NCBI GenBank assembly: GCA_902362925.1
Contig: CABIYL010000009.1
Length of the DNA: 64,000 nucleotides
Source: Pseudoflavonifractor sp902362925
GTDB lineage: Bacteria; Bacillota; Clostridia; Oscillospirales; Oscillospiraceae
Reading direction: 5' to 3' (one strand)
Below, one piece after another: positions 7,851 to 16,485 of the stretch. A model generated the notes under the pieces. The model saw only the letters and a program-made list of their open reading frames with translations, ran no database searches and was not told where the DNA came from. How positions within the stretch are numbered: position 1 is the first letter of the stretch; every line of letters starts with the position of its first letter. Both the position numbers and the translations under genes were made by a program.

Positions 7851-8836
7851 CAGCCGATATCCCCTTTCTTCATGGCCTGGGCCAGTTCCTTGGCGTAGTA
7901 GGTGATGAGGATGTCCGCTCCGGCACGGAACACGGAGACGGCGCTCTCGCACATGATGCGGTACTCGTCGATGAGCCCGGCGGCAGCGGCGGCCTTCACC
8001 ATGGCGTACTCGCCGGACACCGAATAGGCCGCCATGGGCAGGTCAAAGGCGTCCTTGCACTCCCGGATCACGTCCAGGTAGGCCAGGGCGGGCTTGACCA
8101 TCAGGATGTCCGCTCCCTCGTCCACGTCCAGAGCGCACTCCTTGATGGCCTCCCGGCGGTTGTGGGGGTCCATCTGGTAGCCCTTCCGGTCGCCGAAGGA
8201 GGGCGCGGAGCCCGCCGCCTCGCGGAAGGGTCCGTAGAAGGCGGAGGCGTACTTGGCGGAGTAGGACATGATAGGCACATTCTTGTACCCGGCCTCGTCC
8301 AGGGCGGTGCGGATGGCGCCAATGCGGCCGTCCATCATGTCGCTGGGAGCCACCATGTCGGCCCCTGCCCGTGCGTGGGAGAGGGCGGTTTTGGCCAGCA
8401 GCTCCAGCGTGGCGTCATTGTCCACCTCGTGGCCGTACAGAGCGCCGCAGTGGCCGTGGTCGGTGTACTCGCACATGCACACGTCGGTGACCACATAGAA
8501 ATCGGGGAACTCCTTCTTGATGACCCGGATGGCCTCCTGCACCACGCCGTGCTCATCCCAGGCGGAGGAGCCCAGGGCGTCCTTTTTCGCAGGCAGACCG
8601 AAGAGGATGCACCGGCCCACGCCGGCGTCCAGGCACTCCTGCACCGCCTCGCACACGGTGTCCAGACCATAGTGGTACTGGCCCTCCAGGGCAGGGATGG
8701 GGCGGCGGCCCTTCAGGGTCTCGTCCACAAAGATGGGGTAGATCAGGCTGTCGGGGGACATGCGGGTCTCCCGGCACATCCGCCGGATGCTGTCGTTCCC
8801 CCGCAGACGGCGGGGACGCTGAATGAGTTCCATCAT
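7850..8836 (-). CDS. hemB: Delta-aminolevulinic acid dehydratase (porphobilinogen synthase)
   Basis: HemB condenses two 5-aminolevulinate molecules to porphobilinogen. The 328-residue protein has the catalytic lysines in the MSYSAKYASAFYGPFR region and in DILMVKPALAYLD. A cysteine cluster, DVCMCEYTDHGHCG, is typical of zinc-dependent forms. The RPRRLRGN motif near the N-terminus is also characteristic. It overlaps hemL by one base and follows cobA-hemD after 47 bases in the same operon, between glutamyl-tRNA reduction and uroporphyrinogen formation. Confidence 0.97.
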   Translation of the reverse strand: MMELIQRPRRLRGNDSIRRMCRETRMSPDSLIYPIFVDETLKGRRPIPALEGQYHYGLDTVCEAVQECLDAGVGRCILFGLPAKKDALGSSAWDEHGVVQEAIRVIKKEFPDFYVVTDVCMCEYTDHGHCGALYGHEVDNDATLELLAKTALSHARAGADMVAPSDMMDGRIGAIRTALDEAGYKNVPIMSYSAKYASAFYGPFREAAGSAPSFGDRKGYQMDPHNRREAIKECALDVDEGADILMVKPALAYLDVIRECKDAFDLPMAAYSVSGEYAMVKAAAAAGLIDEYRIMCESAVSVFRAGADILITYYAKELAQAMKKGDIG

Positions 8837-8883
8837 GCTGCTTCCTTTCCATGGGCGGTGTTCCGCCCGGATTGTTGCTGTTT

Positions 8884-10374
8884 TTAGAACATGTGGCTGA
8901 TTTTCTCCACCAAGGCGTCAATGGTGGCACGCTCGGCTACCACCACGGGAATGCCGTAGTCTCTGGCCTGAGCGGCGGTCTGCTTCCCGATGCACACGCC
9001 GGTGATGCGGTCAAAGGGGAAGTCCTCCCCCACGGTGGATACAAAACCCTTGACCGTGGAGGCGCTGGTGAAGGTGACCAGAGTGCCCTCCTCCGCCAGC
9101 AGACGGTCCCGGAGCTCCTCGGAGCGGGGGTTGTCGTACAGCGTGCGGTAGACGGCAATGTCGTCATAGGAAATTTTAGCCCCATCCAGGGCGTCCGTCA
9201 AGGCCTTGGAGCCCAGCTCCGCCCGGAGCAGGAGCACCTTGCCCTGGGTCAGACCGGCCAGACCGGCTCCCAGGTGGGCCGCATCGTACACCTCGGGCAC
9301 ATAGTCAGCCCGCAGGCCTCTGGCCAGCAGGGCCTTGGCGGTGCCGGGTCCAATGGCCGCCAGCTTCACGCTCCCCAGAGCCCGGGCGTCCTTGCCCATG
9401 GCCTCCAGGGTGTGCCAGACGGTCTCCACACCGGCGGCGCTGGTAAACACCAGCCACTCATAGCCGGAGATGGCGTTCAGGGCCGCCTCCATGGCGGGAC
9501 AGGGCAGGATGGGCACGGTCTCGATGCAGGGGTACTCCACCACTTGGGCGCCCATGGCCCGCAGGCGGGGCGCCAGGGTGCCGGCACGCTCCTTGGGCCG
9601 GGTCACCACCACGGTGCGGCCCTTGAGGGGCAGGGAATCGAACCAGTCAAACTTGTCCGCCAGACCACAGACAGGGCCAAAGATGCTGATGGCGGGGCTT
9701 TCAATGTGGTGCTCCTCCGCCGCCTGGGCCAGGGTGGCCGCGGTGGCGTTGACCCGGCGCTGGCCGGGGGTGGTGCCACGCTCCACGATGGCGGCGGGGG
9801 TGTCCGGGTCCATACCCGCAGCGGTAAGCCCGGCGCAGATGGCGGACAGGCTGCTCACTCCCATGAGGAACACTAGGGTGCCCTTGGTGCGCACCAGGGC
9901 CTCAAAGTCGATGTCCAGGGCCTTGCCCGCCCGGGCATGGCCGGTGATGATGTGGAGAGAGGAGGTAAAGTCCCGGTGGGTCACCGGGATGCCTCCGTAT
10001 GCAGGCACGGCGATGGCGGAGGTCACGCCGGGCACCTCCTGGAAGGGGATGCCGTTCTCCTCCAGCAGCTCCAGTTCCTCGCCGCCACGGCCGAAGAGGA
10101 AGGGGTCGCCGCCCTTCAGCCGCACCACGTTTTTCCCCTCCTGGGCCTTGCGCAGGAGTATGCGGTTGATTTCATCCTGGGGCACCAGATGGTGGGAGGC
10201 CTGCTTGCCCACGTCGATGGCCTCGGCCTTCTCCGGGATGAGGGCCAGAATCTCCGGGGCCACCAGCCGGTCATACACCACCACTTCCGCTTTTTCCAGG
10301 GCCTCCAGGCCCTTGCGGGTCAGCAGGCCGGGATCTCCCGGACCGGCACCCACCAGCGTTACCATGCCGCTCAT
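8884..10374 (-). CDS. cobA-hemD: Fused uroporphyrinogen-III C-methyltransferase / uroporphyrinogen-III synthase
   Basis: A bifunctional protein of 496 residues. Residues about 1-245 are a SAM-dependent C2,C7 methyltransferase (GAGPGDPGLLTRKG at the N-terminus, then LKGGDPFLFGRGGEEL). Residues about 250-496 are a HemD synthase domain, beginning near LKGRTVVVTRPKERAG. Together they turn hydroxymethylbilane into uroporphyrinogen III and then precorrin-2, committing the flow to sirohydrochlorin and cobalamin. This fusion is common in Clostridia. The gene overlaps hemC by four bases, which matches the reaction order. Confidence 0.96.
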   Translation of the reverse strand: MSGMVTLVGAGPGDPGLLTRKGLEALEKAEVVVYDRLVAPEILALIPEKAEAIDVGKQASHHLVPQDEINRILLRKAQEGKNVVRLKGGDPFLFGRGGEELELLEENGIPFQEVPGVTSAIAVPAYGGIPVTHRDFTSSLHIITGHARAGKALDIDFEALVRTKGTLVFLMGVSSLSAICAGLTAAGMDPDTPAAIVERGTTPGQRRVNATAATLAQAAEEHHIESPAISIFGPVCGLADKFDWFDSLPLKGRTVVVTRPKERAGTLAPRLRAMGAQVVEYPCIETVPILPCPAMEAALNAISGYEWLVFTSAAGVETVWHTLEAMGKDARALGSVKLAAIGPGTAKALLARGLRADYVPEVYDAAHLGAGLAGLTQGKVLLLRAELGSKALTDALDGAKISYDDIAVYRTLYDNPRSEELRDRLLAEEGTLVTFTSASTVKGFVSTVGEDFPFDRITGVCIGKQTAAQARDYGIPVVVAERATIDALVEKISHMF

Positions 10375-11234
10375 TCCGCCGCCTCCTTCATCCTGCGGGC
10401 CAGGGTCTCGCCCAGCTGCTCCGCCTCCGTCACAGGGCCGGAAATCCGGTCCCGCCGTCCATTTTCGTCCATTCCGGTGAGAATCAGGGTGTCCCCGTCC
10501 ACCACGCCGTGGGCCGCCACCGGCGAGGAGCAGCCCCCGTCCAGCACCCGGACAAAGGCCCGCTCGGCCAGGGCGCAGATGGTCCCCTCCCGGTCGGTCA
10601 CAGCGGCCAGGCAGGGGTAGTTCTCCCCCGCCCGGGTCTGGACGGCCAGAATGCCCTGTCCGGCGGCGGGGATCATCTCCTCCGCCGTAAAGTACCGGGC
10701 GATGCGCCCCTCCAGGCCCAGCCGCTTCAGCCCGGCGGAGGCCAGCACCAGGGCGGAATACTGCCCCTCGTCCAGCTTCCGCAGACGGGTCTGCACGTTG
10801 CCCCGCACCGGGGCCACTTCCATATCGGGGTACAGCGCCGCCAGCTGGATGGCACGGCGGCGGGAGGCGCAGCCGATGGGCAGGGACGGGTCCAGCTCCG
10901 TCTTTCCTGCGGGCAGCACCAGGGCGTCCCGGGGGTCCTCCCGCTTGGAGAAGCCCGCCAGAGGAAGTCTGGGATCTGTCTCCATGGGCAGGTCCTTGCA
11001 GGAGTGGACGGTAATGTCCACCCGGCCCTCCAGCAGGGCCGCGTCCAGCTCCCGGACAAAGAGGCCCTTGCCGCCCACCTTGTCCAGGGTACGGTCCAGA
11101 ATTTTATCGCCGGTGGTCTTCATGGTCACAAGCTCCAGCTCAATGCTGGGGTCAAAGGCCCGGATAGCCTCCATCACCAGCTCAGACTGGGTCACAGCCA
11201 GGACGCTCTCCCGGCTTCCGATGCGCAGCTTCAT
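10371..11234 (-). CDS. hemC: Hydroxymethylbilane synthase (porphobilinogen deaminase)
   Basis: HemC polymerises four porphobilinogens into hydroxymethylbilane on a covalent dipyrromethane cofactor. The 287-residue protein starts MKLRIGSRESVLAVTQ and has the SCKDLP motif of the active site. The cofactor cysteine is in LDGGCSSPVAAHG. It overlaps both the precorrin-2 dehydrogenase gene upstream and cobA-hemD downstream by four bases each, so the three are probably translated in a coupled way. Confidence 0.97.
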   Translation of the reverse strand: MKLRIGSRESVLAVTQSELVMEAIRAFDPSIELELVTMKTTGDKILDRTLDKVGGKGLFVRELDAALLEGRVDITVHSCKDLPMETDPRLPLAGFSKREDPRDALVLPAGKTELDPSLPIGCASRRRAIQLAALYPDMEVAPVRGNVQTRLRKLDEGQYSALVLASAGLKRLGLEGRIARYFTAEEMIPAAGQGILAVQTRAGENYPCLAAVTDREGTICALAERAFVRVLDGGCSSPVAAHGVVDGDTLILTGMDENGRRDRISGPVTEAEQLGETLARRMKEAAE

Positions 11235-11683
11235 CCTTTCCCCTCCTTCAGGGTCTCCCGGATGGCGGCGGCCGCTCTGGCCACCGCCTTGTGGTCGTTA
11301 TTGGCGGACACGACGCCGGCCACCAGCTCCTCCCCCAGGCACACCGCCGGGAAGAGGAAGGTGCACTCCTCCCGCCGGTCGGCCACGCTGACGGGGATAC
11401 CCAGCGCACGGGCGTCCTCCCCCACCAGGCGGTTCACCGCCCGGTCATCTGTGGCGGCCACGGCCAGAACCGCGCCGTCCAGGTCGCCGGACTGATAGGG
11501 CCGCTGGAGCCAGCTGACGCCCTCTATGTGCTCCTTCCACTCCGGGGCGATGAGGGTCACCTGAGCACCGAAGGTCTTGAGCACCCCAGCCCGGCGGCAG
11601 GCGATGGCCCCGCCCCCCACTACCACGGCCTTACGGCCGTTGAGGTCGATGAAGATGGGAAAGCGGATCTCCTTTTGTTCCAT
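11231..11683 (-). CDS. Precorrin-2 dehydrogenase (siroheme synthase N-terminal domain)
   Basis: A 150-residue NAD-binding protein with the motif VVVGGGAIACRRAG near residues 18-31. It oxidises precorrin-2 to sirohydrochlorin, the substrate for the cobaltochelatase CbiK. It consists mostly of the Rossmann domain and lacks the longer C-terminal part of bifunctional Met8p or CysG, so chelatase activity is unlikely. The start MEQKEIRF lies one base after the hemA stop. Position and length match the clostridial SirC-like form. Confidence 0.88.
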   Translation of the reverse strand: MEQKEIRFPIFIDLNGRKAVVVGGGAIACRRAGVLKTFGAQVTLIAPEWKEHIEGVSWLQRPYQSGDLDGAVLAVAATDDRAVNRLVGEDARALGIPVSVADRREECTFLFPAVCLGEELVAGVVSANNDHKAVARAAAAIRETLKEGKG

Positions 11684-11684
11684 G

Positions 11685-12881
11685 TCACTCCACCCTTCCG
11701 CCGTTGCGGGTGCGGATTTTCTCCTCACACTTGGCCAGCTCCCCGGCGGTGAGCACGTCCTTCAGGCCGCCGGCGAGCAGCTCCACCGCCCGGCACACCG
11801 CGTACTCGGCTACCTCGGACTTGTCCAGCTCCTCCAGGTCAGGCCGCTCCAGCACCCGGTCGGTGATGTCCGCCTTGAGCCGCTCCAGCAGGGGCAGGCT
11901 CTCCCGGTAGTCCGCCCACTGGTAGAAGCGGGCGATCTGGCTCTCCAGAATCTCCTCCACCTCAGGGGGCGCCTGCCGCTCAGGGGCGGCGCCAAGGGCG
12001 TCCACGTTGAAGAGCTTCACGCCGGGCAGGTCACCGGCCTCGGGCTGGATGTCCCGGGGAATGGCCAGGTCCACCAGCAGGGCCGGGGGTGCACTGAGGG
12101 CGGAGAGCTCAGGAGCAGATACCGTGTAATGGGGGCTGGTGGTGGCGGAGAGGAGGATATCCCGCCCCTCCATGGCGGCGTAGCGCTCCTCATAGGGAGC
12201 CACGGCGCAGCCTGCGGGCACCACGGTCTCCCCATGGTGGTAGCTCCGCAGGGTGACGGTGACGGCGCAGCCCGCCTCCCGCAGCAGGGAGGCCGCCAGG
12301 CGGCCCATCTCCCCGTTGCCGATAACCAGCGCCTTCCGTCCGGCCAGGCCGCCGGTCTCCCGCTCCAGCACCTCCACAGCCCGGGAGGCGGCGGAGGTGG
12401 GGAGGGCGGTAAGCCGCGCCTTGGTCTTGACCGCCTTGGAGGCGGAGACGGCGGTGCGGAACAATGTCTCCAGCACCGGGTCGGCGCCCCCGTTCTCCCG
12501 GGAGGCGGCAATGGCCGTCTTGACCTGGGTGACAATCTGGTCCTCGCCCCAGATCTGGGACCGGAGCCCCGCGGCCACCCGGGCCAGATGCCGCACCGCG
12601 TCCTCATCCCGCCGGGTGACAAAGGCGTGGGCGAAGGGGGCGTAGTCCTGACCGGCGGCGGCACACAGCACCGCGCCGGGCTCCGGGTTCACCCCGGGCC
12701 GGCAGGAGAGGTAGATCTCCGTCCGGTTGCAGGTGGAGATGATAACGCAGCCCTGTACGCCGGGCACGCTGCGCCGGATCTCCCCTGACAGCTCCCCCGC
12801 CTGATTGCGGGTAAAGGAGAGCCGCTCCCGCAGGGCGATAGGGGCCAGGCCGTAGTCCAGGCCGGACATGGATAGGTTCAT
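11685..12881 (-). CDS. hemA: Glutamyl-tRNA reductase
   Basis: HemA reduces glutamyl-tRNA to glutamate-1-semialdehyde, the first committed tetrapyrrole step. The 398-residue protein contains the nucleophilic cysteine in ISTCNRTEIY, the SQIWGEDQIVTQVK motif, and the NADPH-binding segment VIGNGEMG. The ATG at 12881 (MNLSMSG) is chosen because AAGGAA sits eight bases upstream. An in-frame GTG at 12890 is too close to that site. It is first in the run hemA, precorrin-2 dehydrogenase, hemC, cobA-hemD, hemB, hemL. Confidence 0.96.
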   Translation of the reverse strand: MNLSMSGLDYGLAPIALRERLSFTRNQAGELSGEIRRSVPGVQGCVIISTCNRTEIYLSCRPGVNPEPGAVLCAAAGQDYAPFAHAFVTRRDEDAVRHLARVAAGLRSQIWGEDQIVTQVKTAIAASRENGGADPVLETLFRTAVSASKAVKTKARLTALPTSAASRAVEVLERETGGLAGRKALVIGNGEMGRLAASLLREAGCAVTVTLRSYHHGETVVPAGCAVAPYEERYAAMEGRDILLSATTSPHYTVSAPELSALSAPPALLVDLAIPRDIQPEAGDLPGVKLFNVDALGAAPERQAPPEVEEILESQIARFYQWADYRESLPLLERLKADITDRVLERPDLEELDKSEVAEYAVCRAVELLAGGLKDVLTAGELAKCEEKIRTRNGGRVE

Positions 12882-12916
12882 ATGTTGCACTTCCTTACAG
12901 GGGCATATCGCCCCGC

Positions 12917-13609
12917 TTATGTCTCGTTCCGGTGCTTCTTGACCAGCACCACGGAGAAGTAGCCCTCGCCCTCCTCCAGTTCCTCCAGGCTGTGGTACAC
13001 CCGCTCGCCTGTCATGCCGCAGTTGGCCACCATCTCGCCGTCCAGGCCCCGCTCACGCAGCTTGTCCCGCAGGGCGGGCAGGCTCTTGCCCGCCTTCATG
13101 AAGGCCTTGTTGGCCGGGAAGTCCAGGCAGTCATCCACGCCCTCATAGGAGGCGGGCACCACCAGCAGCCGCTCGGCGCTCTCGCACAGGGAGGTACCCA
13201 GCTTGGCCGCCACGGCGCAGATGGAGGGCACGCCGGGAATCAGCTCGGCGTCATAGCCCCGGGCGAGGACCTTCTTGTGGACGTAGATGTAGGTGGAGTA
13301 GAGGGTGGGGTCTCCCAGGGTGATGAAGGCCACGTTTTTCCCCTCGTCCAGCAGAGCGCAGATACGAGCCGCAATCTCCTCATAGCAGCCGTCCAGCAGG
13401 GCCTTGTCCCGCACCATGGGGGTGGGACAGGGCAGCAGGTTCTTGCCCTCCACCACGTCCTTGACGATGTTCAGGGCGGTCTTTTCCCCGCTGCCCTTGT
13501 CGGGCACGGCCACCACGTCGGCCTCCAGCAGAATGCGCCGCGCCTTCAGGGTGAGCAGCTCCGGGTCTCCGGGGCCCACGCCCACGCCGTACAGTTTTCC
13601 TCGGTTCAT
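12917..13609 (-). CDS. cbiL: Cobalt-precorrin-2 C20-methyltransferase
   Basis: CbiL uses SAM to methylate C20 of cobalt-precorrin-2. The 230-residue protein shows the tetrapyrrole methylase fold, with GVGVGPGDPELLTLKA at residues 9-24 and a LGDPTLYSTYIY motif mid-protein. It overlaps cbiO by four bases, tying ring methylation to cobalt uptake in one transcript. Its location in a cbi (anaerobic) cluster with CbiK and CbiD favours the cobalt-containing substrate over the aerobic CobI reaction. Confidence 0.94.
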   Translation of the reverse strand: MNRGKLYGVGVGPGDPELLTLKARRILLEADVVAVPDKGSGEKTALNIVKDVVEGKNLLPCPTPMVRDKALLDGCYEEIAARICALLDEGKNVAFITLGDPTLYSTYIYVHKKVLARGYDAELIPGVPSICAVAAKLGTSLCESAERLLVVPASYEGVDDCLDFPANKAFMKAGKSLPALRDKLRERGLDGEMVANCGMTGERVYHSLEELEEGEGYFSVVLVKKHRNET

Positions 13610-14460
13610 GTTGTCTCCTCCTGTTTCAATAGCCGCAGCAGCTCCCGCCGCACTGCGCTGATGGTGGCGGCGGACACGTCGGCATCCAGTCCGTCCTGCT
13701 CCCGCAGGATCTCCATCAGATGGGCCATGCGGGGCAGGCGCAGCTGGTTGGCCCGGAGCACCTCCGGTTTGGAAAAGAGCTCTCCCGGCGTACCCTCCAG
13801 CAGGACATGTCCCTGTCCCAGCAGATAGGCGTAATCGCAGGAGATGGGCACCACGTCCATGTCGTGGGTGGCCAGCAGAATGGTCATATTCAGGCTGTCC
13901 CGCAGCTGGGACAGCAGGTGCATCAGCTCGCTGACCCCGTGGGGGTCCAGTCCGGCGGTGGGCTCGTCCAGGATGAGCACCTCCGGCTCCATCACCAGCA
14001 CGCCGGCGATGGCCACCCGCTTCTTCTGTCCGAAGGACAGGGCATGGGTGGGCTTGTCCCGCAGGGCGGAAACGCCGGTGCGCTCCATGGCCTGCTCCAC
14101 CCGGCGGCGGACCTCCTCCTCAGGCAGGCCCAGGTTCACCGCGCCGAAGGAGATGTCCCGGTACACGTCGGCGGAGAAGAGCTGGTCGTCCGGGTCCTGG
14201 AACACGATGCCCACCCGGCGGCGCAGCTCAGCGATGCCCTTCCGGTCCCGGCGGACTTCCACTCCGTCCAGCAGCACCTGGCCGGAGGAGGGGTTCAGCA
14301 CCCCGTTCAGGTTGAGGAACAGGGTGGACTTTCCCGCGCCGTTGGCGCCCAGAATGCCGGTGATCTTCCCCTTCTGGGCCTTGAGGGAAATATGGTCCAG
14401 GGCCACGGTGCCGTCCTCATAGGTGTAGCACAGGTCCCTGGTCTCAATGGCGGCGTTCAT
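13606..14460 (-). CDS. cbiO: Cobalt ECF transporter ATPase CbiO
   Basis: The ATPase of the CbiMNQO cobalt transporter. Its 284 residues carry Walker A GANGAGKST, the ECF-type Q-loop VFQDPDDQLF, the signature LSFGQKKR and Walker B LILDEPTAGLDP. The start MNAAIETRD overlaps the cbiQ stop by four bases; the open frame continues upstream but is the shadow of cbiQ. It energises cobalt import for insertion by CbiK and lies in the same operon under cobalamin riboswitch 2. Confidence 0.95.
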   Translation of the reverse strand: MNAAIETRDLCYTYEDGTVALDHISLKAQKGKITGILGANGAGKSTLFLNLNGVLNPSSGQVLLDGVEVRRDRKGIAELRRRVGIVFQDPDDQLFSADVYRDISFGAVNLGLPEEEVRRRVEQAMERTGVSALRDKPTHALSFGQKKRVAIAGVLVMEPEVLILDEPTAGLDPHGVSELMHLLSQLRDSLNMTILLATHDMDVVPISCDYAYLLGQGHVLLEGTPGELFSKPEVLRANQLRLPRMAHLMEILREQDGLDADVSAATISAVRRELLRLLKQEETT

Positions 14461-15236
14461 CCCACCACGCTCCTCTCCAAACAGAATACCAGCAGCTGTC
14501 CCAGAGCCACCCCTGCAGTGGCGGGGTAGAGCCAGCGCCCCGGCCGGTAGCCGCTGGACAGGGTGGTCAGGTGGTTGGCGTAGCCCCGGGATTCCAGGGC
14601 GGTGTACACCCGGTCCGCCTTCCGCCAGGCCCGCAGAAACACCATGGAGATCAGCGTGCCCAGGGAGGAGATGGACCGGCGCAGGCCCTGGTACCCCAGC
14701 CGGGACTCCTGGGCGATGCGGATATTGGCGGCCGTCTCGGCCAGCACAAAGATAAAGCGGTAGATGAGCTCCATCAGCTCCACCAGCAGCCGGGGCACAT
14801 GGAGCTTTTCCAGGGCCATGGTCACGTCGGTGACCGGGGTGTTCAGCGTGAGAAAATACATGCACGCCACCGCCCCCATGGCCTTGCAGAACAGGGTGGA
14901 CGCCTGCTGGAGGGCGGCGGCGTCAAATCCCCACAGGCGGCTGCCCACAGGGATGGCCGCCAGAACGGCGGCTCCCTCCGGGTAGCTGTGAAACAGCACG
15001 GTAATGCTGCCGATGAGCAGAAATGCCAGGGGAATCTTCAGAAAGTGGAGATAGACCCGGAGCGACAGTCCGCCCAGCAGCCGTGTCAGCAGGCCCATGC
15101 CCACCAGGGTGGCCAGCCCCACCGCGATGCTGTCGCAGCACAGGCAGAGCAGCAGACTCACCGCCGTCAGCAGCAGCTTGGGCATGGGGGATACCCGCCG
15201 CAGCTTGGACTGATAGGCGTAACGGTCGGTTCCCAT
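14457..15236 (-). CDS. cbiQ: Cobalt ECF transporter T component CbiQ
   Basis: A 259-residue membrane protein of the CbiQ/EcfT family, with about five or six hydrophobic helices and the Ala-Arg-containing coupling motif near the C-terminal third (AQESRLGYQG, then FLRAWRKADRVYTALESRGY). That region docks onto CbiO. It begins 2 bases after cbiN and overlaps cbiO by four, giving the standard cbiMNQO order. Confidence 0.94.
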   Translation of the reverse strand: MGTDRYAYQSKLRRVSPMPKLLLTAVSLLLCLCCDSIAVGLATLVGMGLLTRLLGGLSLRVYLHFLKIPLAFLLIGSITVLFHSYPEGAAVLAAIPVGSRLWGFDAAALQQASTLFCKAMGAVACMYFLTLNTPVTDVTMALEKLHVPRLLVELMELIYRFIFVLAETAANIRIAQESRLGYQGLRRSISSLGTLISMVFLRAWRKADRVYTALESRGYANHLTTLSSGYRPGRWLYPATAGVALGQLLVFCLERSVVG

Positions 15237-15238
15237 GG

Positions 15239-15541
15239 TCAGTTTTCCTCCTCGTTCCGTTTCCCTTCTCCGGGCCGCTTGGTGATCCGGCCCAGCACAA
15301 AGCCCACCACACCGGCGCCGATGGCCGCCTGGAGGGCAAAGAGCAGGGACTCAATCTCTCCGCTGGCAGGCTCCAGAATGGGCTCAAACCAGGGCTCATA
15401 GTCGGGGTTAAGCTCCTCGACGGCCTCCTGGGCCTGGCCGTCGGCGCCGCCGAACTCGGCGTTGGGCAGGAGCCACAGGGGAAGAGCCGCCAGCAGCACG
15501 GCCAGCGCGATCAAAATCAGATTCTTCTGCCAAACCTTCAT
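15239..15541 (-). CDS. cbiN: Cobalt transport protein CbiN
   Basis: A 100-residue small subunit with two membrane helices (about 6-25 and 70-92), flanking an extracellular loop rich in Pro, Glu and Asp. This is the usual CbiN topology. It works with CbiM to load cobalt. The start MKVWQKN is taken because a GGGGAAC-type purine run lies ahead and it leaves a 13-base gap to cbiM. An upstream in-frame ATG would overlap the cbiM end. Confidence 0.9.
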   Translation of the reverse strand: MKVWQKNLILIALAVLLAALPLWLLPNAEFGGADGQAQEAVEELNPDYEPWFEPILEPASGEIESLLFALQAAIGAGVVGFVLGRITKRPGEGKRNEEEN

Positions 15542-15554
15542 CTCGTTCCCCTCC

Positions 15555-16289
15555 TTACACCACATGGAGCGCCTGGAGCTCGTTCTTGCTGTACTTCTCC
15601 AGCACGTTGAACACCACCACGGTCAGCAGACCCTCGGCGATGGCCAGGGGGATCTGGGTGACGGCGAAGATGGTGAGGAACTTGAGCATGCCGTCCCCGG
15701 TAGCCAGGGCCAGCTGGACGGAGGTGACCACGTAGGTCAGCAGGTCGCCCAGAGCAGCGGCGGCAAAGACCGCCACAGCGGCGGGAGCACCCACCTTGCG
15801 CAGCAGCTTGTACACCACCCAGGACACAATAGGACCGGCCACCGCCATGGAGAAGGTGTTGGCGCCCAGGGTGGTCAGGCCGCCGTGGGCCAGCAGCAGG
15901 GCCTGAAACAGCAGCACGATGAGGCCCAGCACAGACATGGTGGTGGGCCCGAAGAGGATGGCGCCCAGGCCCACGCCGGTGGGGTGGGAGCAGGAGCCAT
16001 TGAAGGAGGGCAGCTTCAGGGCGGAGAGCACAAAGGCAAACGCGCCGCACATGGCCAGCAGAATCTTGGTTCTGGGGGCCTCCTCAATCTTCTTCCGGAT
16101 GGAGATAAGGCCGGCGGCCACAAAGGGCACGCACACCACGCCCCAGCCGATGGCCCAGCCAACCGGCAGGTAGCCCTCGGCGATGTGCATGGCGGAGGCC
16201 CCAGCGGTGAGGGCGGCCATCAGCACGGCCAGAACGGCGCACGTTCTGATCCAACGGTTCATTGTACACGATTTCATACGGTTTTTCAT
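15555..16289 (-). CDS. cbiM: Cobalt ECF transporter substrate-binding protein CbiM
   Basis: CbiM is the membrane-embedded cobalt-specific S component. The 244-residue protein has a cleavable N-terminal segment followed by MHIAEGYLPVGW, whose Met-His dipeptide binds the metal in this family. A second His region is NGSCSHPTGVGLG. Six or so membrane helices follow. Three in-frame starts exist (16289, 16277, 16262); 16289 is used because AGGAAAGG lies directly before it, although the spacing is short. It is the first gene after cobalamin riboswitch 2, the normal control for cobalt uptake. Confidence 0.93.
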   Translation of the reverse strand: MKNRMKSCTMNRWIRTCAVLAVLMAALTAGASAMHIAEGYLPVGWAIGWGVVCVPFVAAGLISIRKKIEEAPRTKILLAMCGAFAFVLSALKLPSFNGSCSHPTGVGLGAILFGPTTMSVLGLIVLLFQALLLAHGGLTTLGANTFSMAVAGPIVSWVVYKLLRKVGAPAAVAVFAAAALGDLLTYVVTSVQLALATGDGMLKFLTIFAVTQIPLAIAEGLLTVVVFNVLEKYSKNELQALHVV

Positions 16290-16319
16290 CCTTTCCTATC
16301 GTCCGTAGGTTGGTGAATT

Positions 16320-16463
16320 GGGGACCGGCCAGGTTTTCCGGCTTGAGCCTCTCCGCCTCCGGACGCCTTCCCGGGCGCACCCAGTGGCCGTTGTCCGGCG
16401 GCTCTTCTCTTACGGCAGCGGGACTGCGCGGGATTCTCACCCGACTTCCCTCTGCCGGCCCAC
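16320..16463 (-). promoter_or_regulatory. Cobalamin riboswitch 2 (internal, before cbiM)
   Basis: The minus strand carries the core GGGTGAGAATCCCGCGCAG (about 16424-16443), a GGCCACTGG element near 16381-16389, and a B12 box of the type AGCCGGAAAACCTGG at 16327-16344. The ends can pair as P1 (GGCCGG with CCGGTCC). It fills the gap between cbiK and cbiM. No intrinsic terminator is seen before the cbiM start, which begins about 30 bases after the box, so translational control of cbiM is likely. Confidence 0.94.
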
Positions 16464-16485
16464 GCTTCTATCTATATGAACGGGA

